Positions 14,752 to 21,490 of a stretch of DNA of 21,672 nt are shown here, in pieces. The position numbers were made by a program, and so were the translations under genes. The notes under the pieces were generated by a model that had not been told where the DNA came from, did no database searches, and saw only the letters and a list, made by a program, of their open reading frames with translations. The stretch's first letter is position 1. Each line of letters starts with the position of its first letter. Origin of the DNA: Bacteroidales bacterium (GTDB lineage: Bacteria; Bacteroidota; Bacteroidia; Bacteroidales; P3). The stretch lies in NCBI GenBank assembly GCA_017507285.1, contig JAFWBF010000034.1:1-21672 (forward strand). The letters are read 5' to 3'.

Positions 14752-15408
14752 ATGAAAATGATAGATGAAACAGCATATATGACAGCGAAGTTTTTGCTGC
14801 AGATTAAGGCAGTAAAACTGAACGACGAGAACCCGTTCACATGGGCATCTGGTAGAAAGTCACCTATATATTGTGATAATCGAATCACTCTTTCTTATCC
14901 TGAGATAAGAACTTTCATACGTCAACGTTTTGTTGATCTCATAGTTGAACAGTTTGGTGATGTAGATGTTATTGCTGGAGTAGCTACCGGAGGTATCGCT
15001 CAAGGTGCGTTGGTTGCACAGGAATTGGGTAAGCCCTTTGTGTATGTTCGTTCGGAAGAGAAGAAACATGGCTTAACCAATCAGATAGAAGGTATGATAA
15101 AATCCGGACAATCGGTAGTAGTAGTGGAAGATCTCGTAAGTACAGGTAAGAGTAGCCTTATAGCTGTAAATGCTCTTCGTGAGAAAGGATGTAATGTAAA
15201 GGGTATGGTTGCCATTTTTACTTACAACTTAGCCGTTGCCAAGAAAAATTTCGAAGACGCTGATGTGGTATTGAGAACTTTGACAAATTATGATAGACTT
15301 ATCGATGTAGCCAAAGAAGAAGAATACATAAAAGCTTCGGCGATGGATTCGTTGGCAAAATGGAGAGAAAACCCTGAGAAGTGGTCTGAAGAAAGAATGA
15401 ATCAGTAA
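14752..15408 (+). CDS. pyrE: Orotate phosphoribosyltransferase
   Basis: The product has 218 residues from ATG 14752; ATG 14758 is two codons later and gives an N terminus closer in length to Bacteroides PyrE. It joins orotate to PRPP to make orotidine 5'-monophosphate in pyrimidine synthesis. Visible features: NPFTWASGRKSPIYCDNR (27-44), GVATGGIAQGALVAQELG, the flexible loop RSEEKKHG (100-107) with its catalytic lysines, and the PRPP-binding loop VVVVEDLVSTGKS (122-134). Residues after 180 form the usual C-terminal helix. An SRPBCC gene follows after about 70 bases on the same strand. The promoter sits so close that the mRNA has almost no leader. Confidence 0.95.
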   Translation: MKMIDETAYMTAKFLLQIKAVKLNDENPFTWASGRKSPIYCDNRITLSYPEIRTFIRQRFVDLIVEQFGDVDVIAGVATGGIAQGALVAQELGKPFVYVRSEEKKHGLTNQIEGMIKSGQSVVVVEDLVSTGKSSLIAVNALREKGCNVKGMVAIFTYNLAVAKKNFEDADVVLRTLTNYDRLIDVAKEEEYIKASAMDSLAKWRENPEKWSEERMNQ

Positions 15409-15479
15409 ATATATATCAAGAGTTGTAACTGGTCATTGTGATATAAATGGTTGATTATGATTCTAGAGAAGAGAGTTCT

Positions 15480-15890
15480 ATGAATATTGAAAGTAAGAAG
15501 ATATCGATAAATACTCCAGCTAAGGCTGTGTATGATTTTGTGAGTAGTTTCAACAATTTCAGTAGGTTGGTACCATCACAAATTGAAGGTTGGCAGTCAA
15601 CTGACGATACATGTTCGTTCAAAGTGGGAGGGTTTATGCAGATACAGTTGCGTATGACCGAGAGGAGTCCTTATTCAAAAGTAGTGGTGGCTCCTGATAT
15701 GCAAACAGCAAGCTCGTTTCCTTTTCAACTTGTTGTATCGATGGATGAAAAGAATACTTGTACAGACGTTGTTGTTTCGGTAAAGGTAGAAGGAAATCCA
15801 ATGATGCTTATGATGGTAAAAGGAAAGATAAAACCGGCGTTGGATTCATTGGTAGAGCAACTGAAATACTTCGTTGAAAATAGAAATTAG
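15480..15890 (+). CDS. SRPBCC family small protein
   Basis: The product has 136 residues from ATG 15480; the upstream in-frame ATG 15447 would add eleven polar residues that look non-native. The pattern is a START/SRPBCC fold: beta1 ESKKISINTPAKAVYDFVSSF, helix NNFSRLVPSQIEGW, strands DDTCSFKVGGFMQIQLRM, SSFPFQLVVSMDE and TDVVVSVKVEGNPMMLMMV, then the C-terminal helix KPALDSLVEQLKYFVEN lining a ligand pocket. Members bind hydrophobic ligands or act as cyclases; this one has no assigned substrate. Its position behind pyrE is, as I recall, conserved in Bacteroidales. tRNA-Glu begins ten bases after the stop. Confidence 0.85.
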   Translation: MNIESKKISINTPAKAVYDFVSSFNNFSRLVPSQIEGWQSTDDTCSFKVGGFMQIQLRMTERSPYSKVVVAPDMQTASSFPFQLVVSMDEKNTCTDVVVSVKVEGNPMMLMMVKGKIKPALDSLVEQLKYFVENRN

Positions 15891-15899
15891 TCGAATTAA

Positions 15900-15973
15900 G
15901 CTGCATTCGTCTAGTGGTCCAGGACATCAGATTCTCAGTCTGAGGATCGCGGGTTCGAATCCCGCATGCAGTA
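15900..15973 (+). tRNA. tRNA-Glu (anticodon CTC)
   Basis: A full cloverleaf: acceptor GCTGCAT (15900-15906) with ATGCAGT (15966-15972), D arm GTC-GAC, anticodon stem TCAGA/TCTGA around loop TTCTCAG with CTC at 15934-15936, variable GGATC, T arm GCGGG-TTCGAAT-CCCGC and discriminator A15973. The first acceptor pair is G-U rather than Watson-Crick. CCA is not encoded. It reads GAG codons. Confidence 0.93.
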
Positions 15974-16009
15974 CAATCATTTCTATAGATGAATTTGTTT
16001 ATTTGTGAG

Positions 16010-16042
16010 TAGGTCGCTATTAATTTAGCGGCCTATTTTTTT
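16010..16042 (+). terminator. Rho-independent terminator after tRNA-Glu
   Basis: TAGGTCGCTA (16010-16019) pairs with TAGCGGCCTA (16026-16035), with one G-U pair, and is followed by a run of seven Ts. It closes the pyrE-SRPBCC-tRNA unit. Confidence 0.8.
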
Positions 16043-16344
16043 ATATTGTGTTTAAATGTAGTTGTGTTTGTGCTGTGGCAATATATTATGTTTCATAAAG
16101 ATTTTTTTGTGTTGATGTAACCCGATTGACATACAAGCAAATTATTCTAGGCTACAAATATTGATAATAATTGGTGCCTTCGGAAGTTTGATTTTTTAGG
16201 AGAGAATATTGGTATAGCCTGAAATTTACAGTTTTTCCTTTATTTATTATCCAAATTATGCGGTTTGGTTTCTCGTTGGTATTGGGTTGTGATGGAATTT
16301 GATGTAATCGAAAAGCTCAATATGCCAATGACAAGAAAGGATAT
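16043..16344. other. Non-coding interval with a long imperfect hairpin
   Basis: No gene is visible. AGGCTACAAATATT (16149-16162) pairs with AATATTGGTATAGCCT (16205-16220) allowing a small bulge, enclosing a segment with CCTTCGG. CCAAA (16251-16255) and TTTGG (16264-16268) make a second small stem. This could be a small structured RNA, but there is no clear promoter for it. Confidence 0.3.
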
Positions 16345-16377
16345 ATAAAAAATAGTCGCTTCTTATTAGAAGCGACT
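16345..16377 (-). terminator. Terminator for the minus-strand CDGSH-DUF4136 unit
   Basis: AGTCGCTTCT (16354-16363) and AGAAGCGACT (16368-16377) pair perfectly over 10 bases with loop TATT. On the minus strand the hairpin is followed by ATTTTTT. It is about 80 bases beyond the DUF4136 stop codon. Confidence 0.8.
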
Positions 16378-16458
16378 TACAAATACATTTTTGAAATAGT
16401 AAGCATACATAAATAACATATCAAAGTCAAAAATGTTTATTTTGGATGTTTTATTTGA

Positions 16459-17076
16459 TTATGGTTTGTGGTATGATTTGGAGTTGGTGTTTGGAGGCAA
16501 AATAGGGAACTCGCTGAAAGCAGTGGCTACCAAAGGCGCTACTTCGGAATAAGGAAGTATTTGTTGATCCATACTACTTACCAAATTTTCTACCGATGCC
16601 GACCATAGATAGGTATGTTCCTTGATGTCTACAATATCAATGGTGAGCACACCGTTTTTTTGTACTTCCGATACTAGTTGTATATTGCCATAGTACATAG
16701 GCAAATAGTCGTAACGAGGATACATCCAGTAAGAGTTCCAGCCGCCAAAGCCATACCAGTAAGGTGGAGGAGTGGGATAGTTAGACTGTGTAACGATGGA
16801 AGTCTTTATGGTTATACCAAAGTTTACCAAGTTTATGGAAGTAGAATCTTCCTTAAGCCCTCTCGAATTTAGCTGTTGGCGTATGGCCGTAGCTATATTT
16901 TGATAGTCTGTCATGTTCATGTTTGGAGGCAATTGGTCAGACTTTGGTTTGGCTATACGATATGTTTTTATCTGAGCCAACTTTTGTGGATTATACACAC
17001 TGCTGTTTAGTAGTTCGTAGTTCGAACAAGCACCTAATAAGGCGATAGCAGCAATAATTGTTGTAAACTTTTTCAT
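16459..17076 (-). CDS. DUF4136 family lipoprotein
   Basis: The product has 205 residues. The signal MKKFTTIIAAIALLGACSN has a lipobox LGAC with Cys17. The mature part reads like DUF4136: KLAQIKTYRI near residues 32-41, MTDYQNIATAIRQQLNSRGLKE for the conserved helix that follows the first strand, NLVNFGITIKTSI, a Tyr/Trp/Pro-rich loop (PTPPPYWYGFGGWNSYWMYP), then LTIDIVDIKEHTYLWSASVENLV, which is the family's characteristic strand with Leu-Trp. It is probably an outer-membrane lipoprotein facing the periplasm; no function is established. It follows the CDGSH gene by 25 bases and ends at the terminator near 16350, so the two form an operon. Confidence 0.82.
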   Translation of the reverse strand: MKKFTTIIAAIALLGACSNYELLNSSVYNPQKLAQIKTYRIAKPKSDQLPPNMNMTDYQNIATAIRQQLNSRGLKEDSTSINLVNFGITIKTSIVTQSNYPTPPPYWYGFGGWNSYWMYPRYDYLPMYYGNIQLVSEVQKNGVLTIDIVDIKEHTYLWSASVENLVSSMDQQILPYSEVAPLVATAFSEFPILPPNTNSKSYHKP

Positions 17077-17101
17077 AGCAACTTATTTTTAATATTGTTT
17101 A

Positions 17102-17863
17102 TTAATAAACGTCTTCTTCTACAAGCATTTCTGTTTTAATCTCTTCTTTTTCCATTAAGTGGTCGTTGAAGTTTGAAAACACGTGCGACGAATCGCAAAA
17201 TGGTTTGTTTTTTGATTTTCCACAGCGGCAAAGAGTTACTCTGTTGCGTATTTCGTAGGTTGTGCCATCACTGCTTTCTATGCGGATACCTCCTTTTACC
17301 CAAATAGGACCGCTGATTTTTATTATCGAATCTTCGATTAATGATATTGAAGGGTCGAATTTGGGTTCGTAAAACCGTCCTTCCTTGTTGTTGTAAAGCA
17401 TAAGTCTCCCACTGGGGCAATGTGCAATCTCGTGTTCTATTATTCCGTTGTTTTCGTCGTGAGAATTGTATTTTACCAAACTCCATATTCCTCCATAGGC
17501 ATCACAAAAGCGAGCGTAGGAACACAATTTGTTATTGTCGTAAAGTGTAAATGTGTCGGATTTTGCTATTGTGGCATTATTCAAAATATTATCTTTGTCT
17601 GCGGTCTCTTCGGCATTCCATTTGGCTTTGGAGTGCGAGCCATCGCAAAAAGGTTTGTTGTTTGAATGTCCACACCGGCATAATGCAGTGGGATTGGATT
17701 GGCATACAAATTTATTACCATTTTTATAAATCCACGATTCGCCATCATCGTCCTCTACGATTATTTCTTGATTGATTTCCGAAATTCCGTAAACCAAATA
17801 TGGCCCATCTTTTGTTATTTTGATGTAGTATTTGGCGTTGTTGTTATTTGTTGTTGATTTCAT
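17102..17863 (-). CDS. Iron-sulfur protein with two CDGSH-type motifs
   Basis: The product has 253 residues from the ATG at 17863; ATG 17908 would add 15 residues and lies just below a possible promoter. Two CDGSH-type 2Fe-2S motifs are present: CRCGHSNNKPFCDGSH at 62-77 and CRCGKSKNKPFCDSSH at 212-227. The second has Ser for Gly but keeps the three Cys and His ligands. Between them, CSYARFC (114-120) and AHCPSGRL (Cys149) form a Cys-bearing middle domain resembling divergent ferredoxin-like regions of related proteins. CDGSH proteins carry labile clusters and are linked to redox sensing or electron transfer. There is no signal peptide, so it is cytoplasmic. It precedes the DUF4136 gene in a two-gene unit. 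The C-terminal 20 residues are acidic. Confidence 0.88.
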   Translation of the reverse strand: MKSTTNNNNAKYYIKITKDGPYLVYGISEINQEIIVEDDDGESWIYKNGNKFVCQSNPTALCRCGHSNNKPFCDGSHSKAKWNAEETADKDNILNNATIAKSDTFTLYDNNKLCSYARFCDAYGGIWSLVKYNSHDENNGIIEHEIAHCPSGRLMLYNNKEGRFYEPKFDPSISLIEDSIIKISGPIWVKGGIRIESSDGTTYEIRNRVTLCRCGKSKNKPFCDSSHVFSNFNDHLMEKEEIKTEMLVEEDVY

Positions 17864-17927
17864 ATTGGAGATTATTTTTTTGTAGGGATAAACAAAAATA
17901 TCTTTCATTAGTTCGTTTGTTATAACT

Positions 17928-17935
17928 CAAAATTA
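17928..17935 (-). promoter_or_regulatory. -7 box of the CDGSH gene promoter
   Basis: The minus strand reads TAATTTTG here, a perfect TAnnTTTG. Transcription would begin near 17921, before both candidate start codons (17908 and 17863). No good -33 TTTG is seen at the expected distance. Confidence 0.5.
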
Positions 17936-18110
17936 CAAGTGAAAATGTGTAGGAAAATATATAAATTTGCTTCCATTTTGTGGTTATAATTACATATTTT
18001 GATGAAATATTGCCCACTAAAGTTGTTATTAAATATGTTGATTTATAGCAAAGAAGCAAATAAAAAATAAAAAAAATGGCAAAAAGTTTTTTTAATACAA
18101 ATAAATGTTT

Positions 18111-18118
18111 TATTTTTG
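18111..18118 (+). promoter_or_regulatory. -7 box of the OmpA-like gene promoter
   Basis: TATTTTTG matches TAnnTTTG. Transcription would start near 18125, which excludes an in-frame ATG at 18076 and supports the start at 18163. The -33 region is a T run lacking the final G. Confidence 0.55.
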
Positions 18119-18162
18119 CATCGAAAACATTTTATTACATTGCACTAATAAGATATAATAAT

Positions 18163-19500
18163 ATGAAACAAAAGATAATTATTTTCATCGTAATGTTGGC
18201 ATTGATTATGCCTATTGCAAATGTAACTTTTGGACAAACTAAAAAGGCGTCTACTTCGCAAAGTTCAAAGAAAACGTCTTCGAAAAGTTCCAAAAGTTCC
18301 AAAAATACCAAAGGCAAAAAGGGAAAGAAAAAGAAGAAAGAGCCTGTTCCCGAAATTGAATTGCCATACAATAGTAACGACTGCTTATTTGCAGTTGATT
18401 TGCAAGCCGATGTGGCTTTTGGACCAGCCAAGTCGCCTCAAGGTGGTGGTCGTATAATGGAAATACAACGTGATTCGAAGAATCCGCATATTTTTGAAGT
18501 GGAGCATAATACAGTATGGTACCGATTTGTTGCTCCATATTCGGGTAAGTTGTACTTGGATATTACCCCGGTTGATCCTAAGGACGATTACGACTTTTTG
18601 GTATACAAGTATACCGATAAGTATTTTACCAATAGCCTTATAGCAAATAGGGTGAAACCTATAGTGGCCAACCTTTCGCTCCCCGATTCGGCTTCGAAGG
18701 GATGTGTGGGTATTTCGGCCAAAGGTACAAAAAAGTTTATTAGCAAGAAAGATACGGGAGCCTATTGTGCACCATTTAATGTAAAGGTAGGTGAGGTGTA
18801 CTACATAGTGCTGGACCAGCCAAACTATGCCGCAAAAGGACATACTATAAAAGCCCGTGTACATGTTGAATCTATCAATCCAAAGGTAGTGATATACGAC
18901 ACCAAGCAGAAAAAAAGCGTAGAAGCCGAAGTGTTGCTTATCGAAAAGAATACTGATAATCGTGTTATCCTTAAGGAAGATGCCTATAAGGGAGGCTATT
19001 TCTCGCTAGTGCCAAACTTTAACTATGCTCTTTATGTAAAGAAAGACGGCTACTTCTCCGTTTATCGCGATTTCAATTCCAATTTGTTTAGAGAAGACAC
19101 CCTTTTGCGCATTAATATGAACAAAATAGAGCGTGGCGTTAAGTTCCAGCTGTCCGAAGTTTATTTTGAAGAGGGTGGCACTGTGCTTATGAAAGAAAGC
19201 GATTCGCTGTTGATGATATATGCACAGAAGTTTTTGAATCATCCCGAGGTTAGTTTCAGCATAAAAGGCTATGTAAACACCTATGGTTTTGATGTGGATG
19301 CCGATATGCAAACATCGCTCGAACGTGCTACATCCGTAAAAGATTTCTTTGTGAAAAATGGTATAGACGAAAGCCGGATGACTGTTTTGGGTATGTCTAA
19401 ATCGGATGTAAAGAAGACTTCTAATGAAAATATAAATAAGAACAAAGCAAATACTGTAAAGATAGAGATAACTATAACGGGGGTCAAGCCCAGGAAATAG
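18163..19500 (+). CDS. Secreted OmpA-family protein with basic linker and beta domain
   Basis: The product has 445 residues from ATG 18163, chosen because of the promoter and the signal peptide (MKQKIIIFIVMLALIMPIANVTFGQ). Residues 26-60 are a low-complexity Ser/Lys segment, probably flexible and possibly binding acidic polymers. Residues about 70-240 form a beta domain with HNTVWYRFVAPYSGKLYLDI and VGEVYYIVLDQPNYAAKGHTI, similar in pattern to pre-peptidase C-like domains. Residues about 245-320 look like a carboxypeptidase-regulatory beta sandwich. The C terminus from 325 is OmpA-like: FQLSEVYFEEGGTVLMKESDSLL, FSIKGYVNTYGF, LERATSVKDFFVKNGIDESRM. The usual GHTD aspartate that binds diaminopimelate is Asn here (GYVN), while the Arg (LERA) remains. 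It is probably periplasmic and attached to peptidoglycan or the outer membrane. Confidence 0.8.
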   Translation: MKQKIIIFIVMLALIMPIANVTFGQTKKASTSQSSKKTSSKSSKSSKNTKGKKGKKKKKEPVPEIELPYNSNDCLFAVDLQADVAFGPAKSPQGGGRIMEIQRDSKNPHIFEVEHNTVWYRFVAPYSGKLYLDITPVDPKDDYDFLVYKYTDKYFTNSLIANRVKPIVANLSLPDSASKGCVGISAKGTKKFISKKDTGAYCAPFNVKVGEVYYIVLDQPNYAAKGHTIKARVHVESINPKVVIYDTKQKKSVEAEVLLIEKNTDNRVILKEDAYKGGYFSLVPNFNYALYVKKDGYFSVYRDFNSNLFREDTLLRINMNKIERGVKFQLSEVYFEEGGTVLMKESDSLLMIYAQKFLNHPEVSFSIKGYVNTYGFDVDADMQTSLERATSVKDFFVKNGIDESRMTVLGMSKSDVKKTSNENINKNKANTVKIEITITGVKPRK

Positions 19501-19521
19501 CTCGTTTTTATAATGGTAGAT

Positions 19522-19558
19522 AAAAAAGGGAGAGAACTTTTGGTTCTCCCCCTTTTTT
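19522..19558. terminator. Bidirectional terminator between convergent OmpA-like and hutH genes
   Basis: AAAAAAGGGAGAGAAC (19522-19537) pairs with GTTCTCCCCCTTTTTT (19543-19558) with one mismatch and a five-base loop. The A and T runs at the two ends serve both strands. Confidence 0.88.
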
Positions 19559-19587
19559 GTTAGCCATCGGGCTGTTTATGATGTTTG

Positions 19588-21072
19588 TTACAACGAGTAG
19601 TCTTGTATAAACTTTACCGAATTGTGGATGTGGGTATACATTATTTCGTCGTCGCTTACAAAGTTTACCACCTTGCGGTATTCGCCTACAAAGTTTTCGA
19701 TAAAGGGCGACGACTTCAGCGGACGGCGGAATTCCAATGCTTGAGCAGCGTTGAAAAGCTCTATTGCCAATACGCGTTCAACATTTTGCATAACCTTATA
19801 GCACTTGGTAGCAGCGTTGGCTCCCATACTTACGTGGTCTTCTTGTCCTTGAGAGCTTTCGATAGAGTCTACCGACGCCGGCGAACAAAGCTGTTTGGTT
19901 TGGCTTACTATCGAGGCGGCTGTGTATTGCGGTATCATAAATCCGCTGTTCAATCCAGGGTTGGCAACCAAGAAGTGGGGCAATCCGCGTTTGCCGGCTA
20001 TAAGCTGATATGTGCGACGTTCGGAAATATTGCCCAGTTCGGCAACGGCTATCGATAGGAAGTCCAGCACAAGGGCCAATGGTTGGCCGTGGAAGTTTCC
20101 GGCGCTTACTACCATGTCTTGGTCGGGAAATACTGTGGGGTTGTCTGTAGCACTGTTTATTTCTGTTTCAATTACCGATGCTATGTAGTTTACGCTGTCC
20201 TTGCTGGCACCGTGTACCTGAGGAACGCAACGGAACGAATAAGGGTCTTGAACATGCTCTTTGTGGCGTTTTATTATTTCGCTACCTTCGGTGTATTTGC
20301 GTATGTTGCGTGCTGTTTCCAGCTGTCCTTTGTGTGGACGAACTATGTGAACCTCGTCGCAGAATGGTTCTATACGGCCATCAAAAGCATCAAGCGATAC
20401 AGCCATAATCATATCGGCCAATTTTACCAAGCGGTTGGCTTTCATGAGGCACCATGTGCCAAAAGCACTCATAAACTGGGTTCCGTTAAGCAATGCCAAT
20501 CCTTCTTTGCTTTGAAGCTCGATAGGTTGCCAACCAAATTTTTTGTTTATCTCTTCGGTTTGGTAGCGTTTGCCTTCGTAGTAAACTTCGCCCAACCCCA
20601 AAATAGGCAGGCACATGTGGGCCAAAGGTGCCAAATCGCCCGAAGCTCCAAGTGAGCCTTGTTGGTACACAACGGGATATACACCATTGTTGAAAAAGTC
20701 TATCAGGCGTTGAACGGTTTGCAACTGTACTCCGGAGTGGCCATACGAAAGCGATTGGATTTTCATAAGCAACATCAGTTTTACCACATCTTGAGGCACC
20801 TCGTCGCCTACACCACAGGCGTGCGACATTACAAGGTTCTTTTGCAATTGCGAAAGTTCCTGCTTGCTTACCGATATGTTGCACAACGAACCAAAGCCGG
20901 TGGTAACACCGTAGATAGGTTCTTTTTGTGTTTCCATTTTGTTATCAAGGTAGGCACGACATTTTTCTATGCGTTTTACGGCATCTTCCGAAAGTGCCAA
21001 TTGCATATTTTGAGCAATAATTTCTTTTACACGTTCTATTGTAAAACGTTCTGAATTAATGTAATGAATCAT
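19588..21072 (-). CDS. hutH: Histidine ammonia-lyase
   Basis: The product has 494 residues, close to the usual 500. It removes ammonia from L-histidine to give trans-urocanate, the first step of histidine breakdown, in the cytoplasm. The MIO cofactor forms from Ala143-Ser144-Gly145 in GSLGASGDLAPLAHM. Other active-site parts are YGVTTGFG (Tyr54), the SH of LVMSHACGVG (His84), YSFRCVPQVHG, ETEINSATDNPTVF, GNFHGQPLAL and SSQGQEDHVSMG. SH at 83-84 and the EDHVSM segment favour histidine over tyrosine or phenylalanine. The ATG at 21072 follows a -7 box at 21120-21127. No hutU, hutI or ftcD gene is beside it; the neighbour on the left is the OmpA-like gene across a shared terminator. Confidence 0.95.
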   Translation of the reverse strand: MIHYINSERFTIERVKEIIAQNMQLALSEDAVKRIEKCRAYLDNKMETQKEPIYGVTTGFGSLCNISVSKQELSQLQKNLVMSHACGVGDEVPQDVVKLMLLMKIQSLSYGHSGVQLQTVQRLIDFFNNGVYPVVYQQGSLGASGDLAPLAHMCLPILGLGEVYYEGKRYQTEEINKKFGWQPIELQSKEGLALLNGTQFMSAFGTWCLMKANRLVKLADMIMAVSLDAFDGRIEPFCDEVHIVRPHKGQLETARNIRKYTEGSEIIKRHKEHVQDPYSFRCVPQVHGASKDSVNYIASVIETEINSATDNPTVFPDQDMVVSAGNFHGQPLALVLDFLSIAVAELGNISERRTYQLIAGKRGLPHFLVANPGLNSGFMIPQYTAASIVSQTKQLCSPASVDSIESSQGQEDHVSMGANAATKCYKVMQNVERVLAIELFNAAQALEFRRPLKSSPFIENFVGEYRKVVNFVSDDEIMYTHIHNSVKFIQDYSL

Positions 21073-21119
21073 AGTTTATAATATTTCTTTATTCTAATTC
21101 GTTTGATAATAATAATCTG

Positions 21120-21127
21120 CAAAGTTA
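21120..21127 (-). promoter_or_regulatory. -7 box of the hutH promoter
   Basis: The minus strand reads TAACTTTG. The start of transcription would be near 21113, leaving a leader of about 40 bases. The -33 TTTG is not at the usual distance. Confidence 0.55.
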
Positions 21128-21293
21128 CACATAAAATTTCAAATTAAAAAGCAAAACGTTTACTTTATGTCTACATTTTCTTGTTGGGTAGCACTCCTTG
21201 TTTTAGGGATTAGGGGTAAAAAATAATGTCTTTTCCTATCTTTGATGTTATATTATTGTGTTTCAAAGGTTAATGATTTTACCGAACAAACTA
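21128..21293. other. Non-coding interval upstream of hutH
   Basis: No gene is seen. A plus-strand TATCTTTG at 21237-21244 matches a -7 box without a clear -33 partner. It leads into the repeat array at 21294. Confidence 0.4.
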
Positions 21294-21403
21294 CCATACT
21301 TCCCACTCCTAACCCTGCGGGTTACGACCCAAAAGTGCCATAGTTTTGACCTGTAACTCCCATGGTTTTGACCCCTAACTATGGCACTTTCGGTGCCTAA
21401 ATC
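21294..21403. repeat. Degenerate 22-base array, about five units, with a 14-base inverted repeat
   Basis: Units begin at 21294, 21316, 21338, 21360 and probably 21382. The best pair is CCATAGTTTTGACC / CCATGGTTTTGACC at 21338 and 21360; GGTT-x2-GACC recurs at 21320, and CCTAAC or CCTAAA closes units 1, 4 and 5. AAAGTGCCATAGTT (21332-21345) pairs perfectly with AACTATGGCACTTT (21377-21390), so the middle units can fold into a hairpin. It is non-coding. Confidence 0.6.
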
Positions 21404-21409
21404 GCCGGG

Positions 21410-21439
21410 TTGTGATTTGCTTTTATTTTCGTATCTTTG
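21410..21439 (+). promoter_or_regulatory. Promoter embedded in the CRISPR-like repeat
   Basis: TTG at 21410-21412, 19 bases and TATCTTTG at 21432-21439 fit the Bacteroidetes promoter. In the second copy the -7 box reads TATCATTG and is 51 bases off, so only this copy would be active. Confidence 0.45.
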
Positions 21440-21490
21440 CAAAGTCTTAGACAACGAAGTTCTTCTTTCGTCAAAAACATTAGTAGTTGT

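Noticed and set aside
19585..20058. Plus-strand frame of 157 codons opposite hutH
   Set aside because: It is antisense to conserved hutH coding sequence and has no promoter or recognisable domain; other frames at 20083-20655 and 20659-21054 fail for the same reason.
21332..21390. Invertible promoter flanked by the 14-base inverted repeat
   Set aside because: Only 31 bases lie between the arms and no recombinase gene is near; known invertible promoters in this group are longer.
21263..21454. Minus-strand frame of 63 codons in the right-hand repeats
   Set aside because: It covers the 22-base array and the CRISPR-like repeat and has no protein-like pattern.
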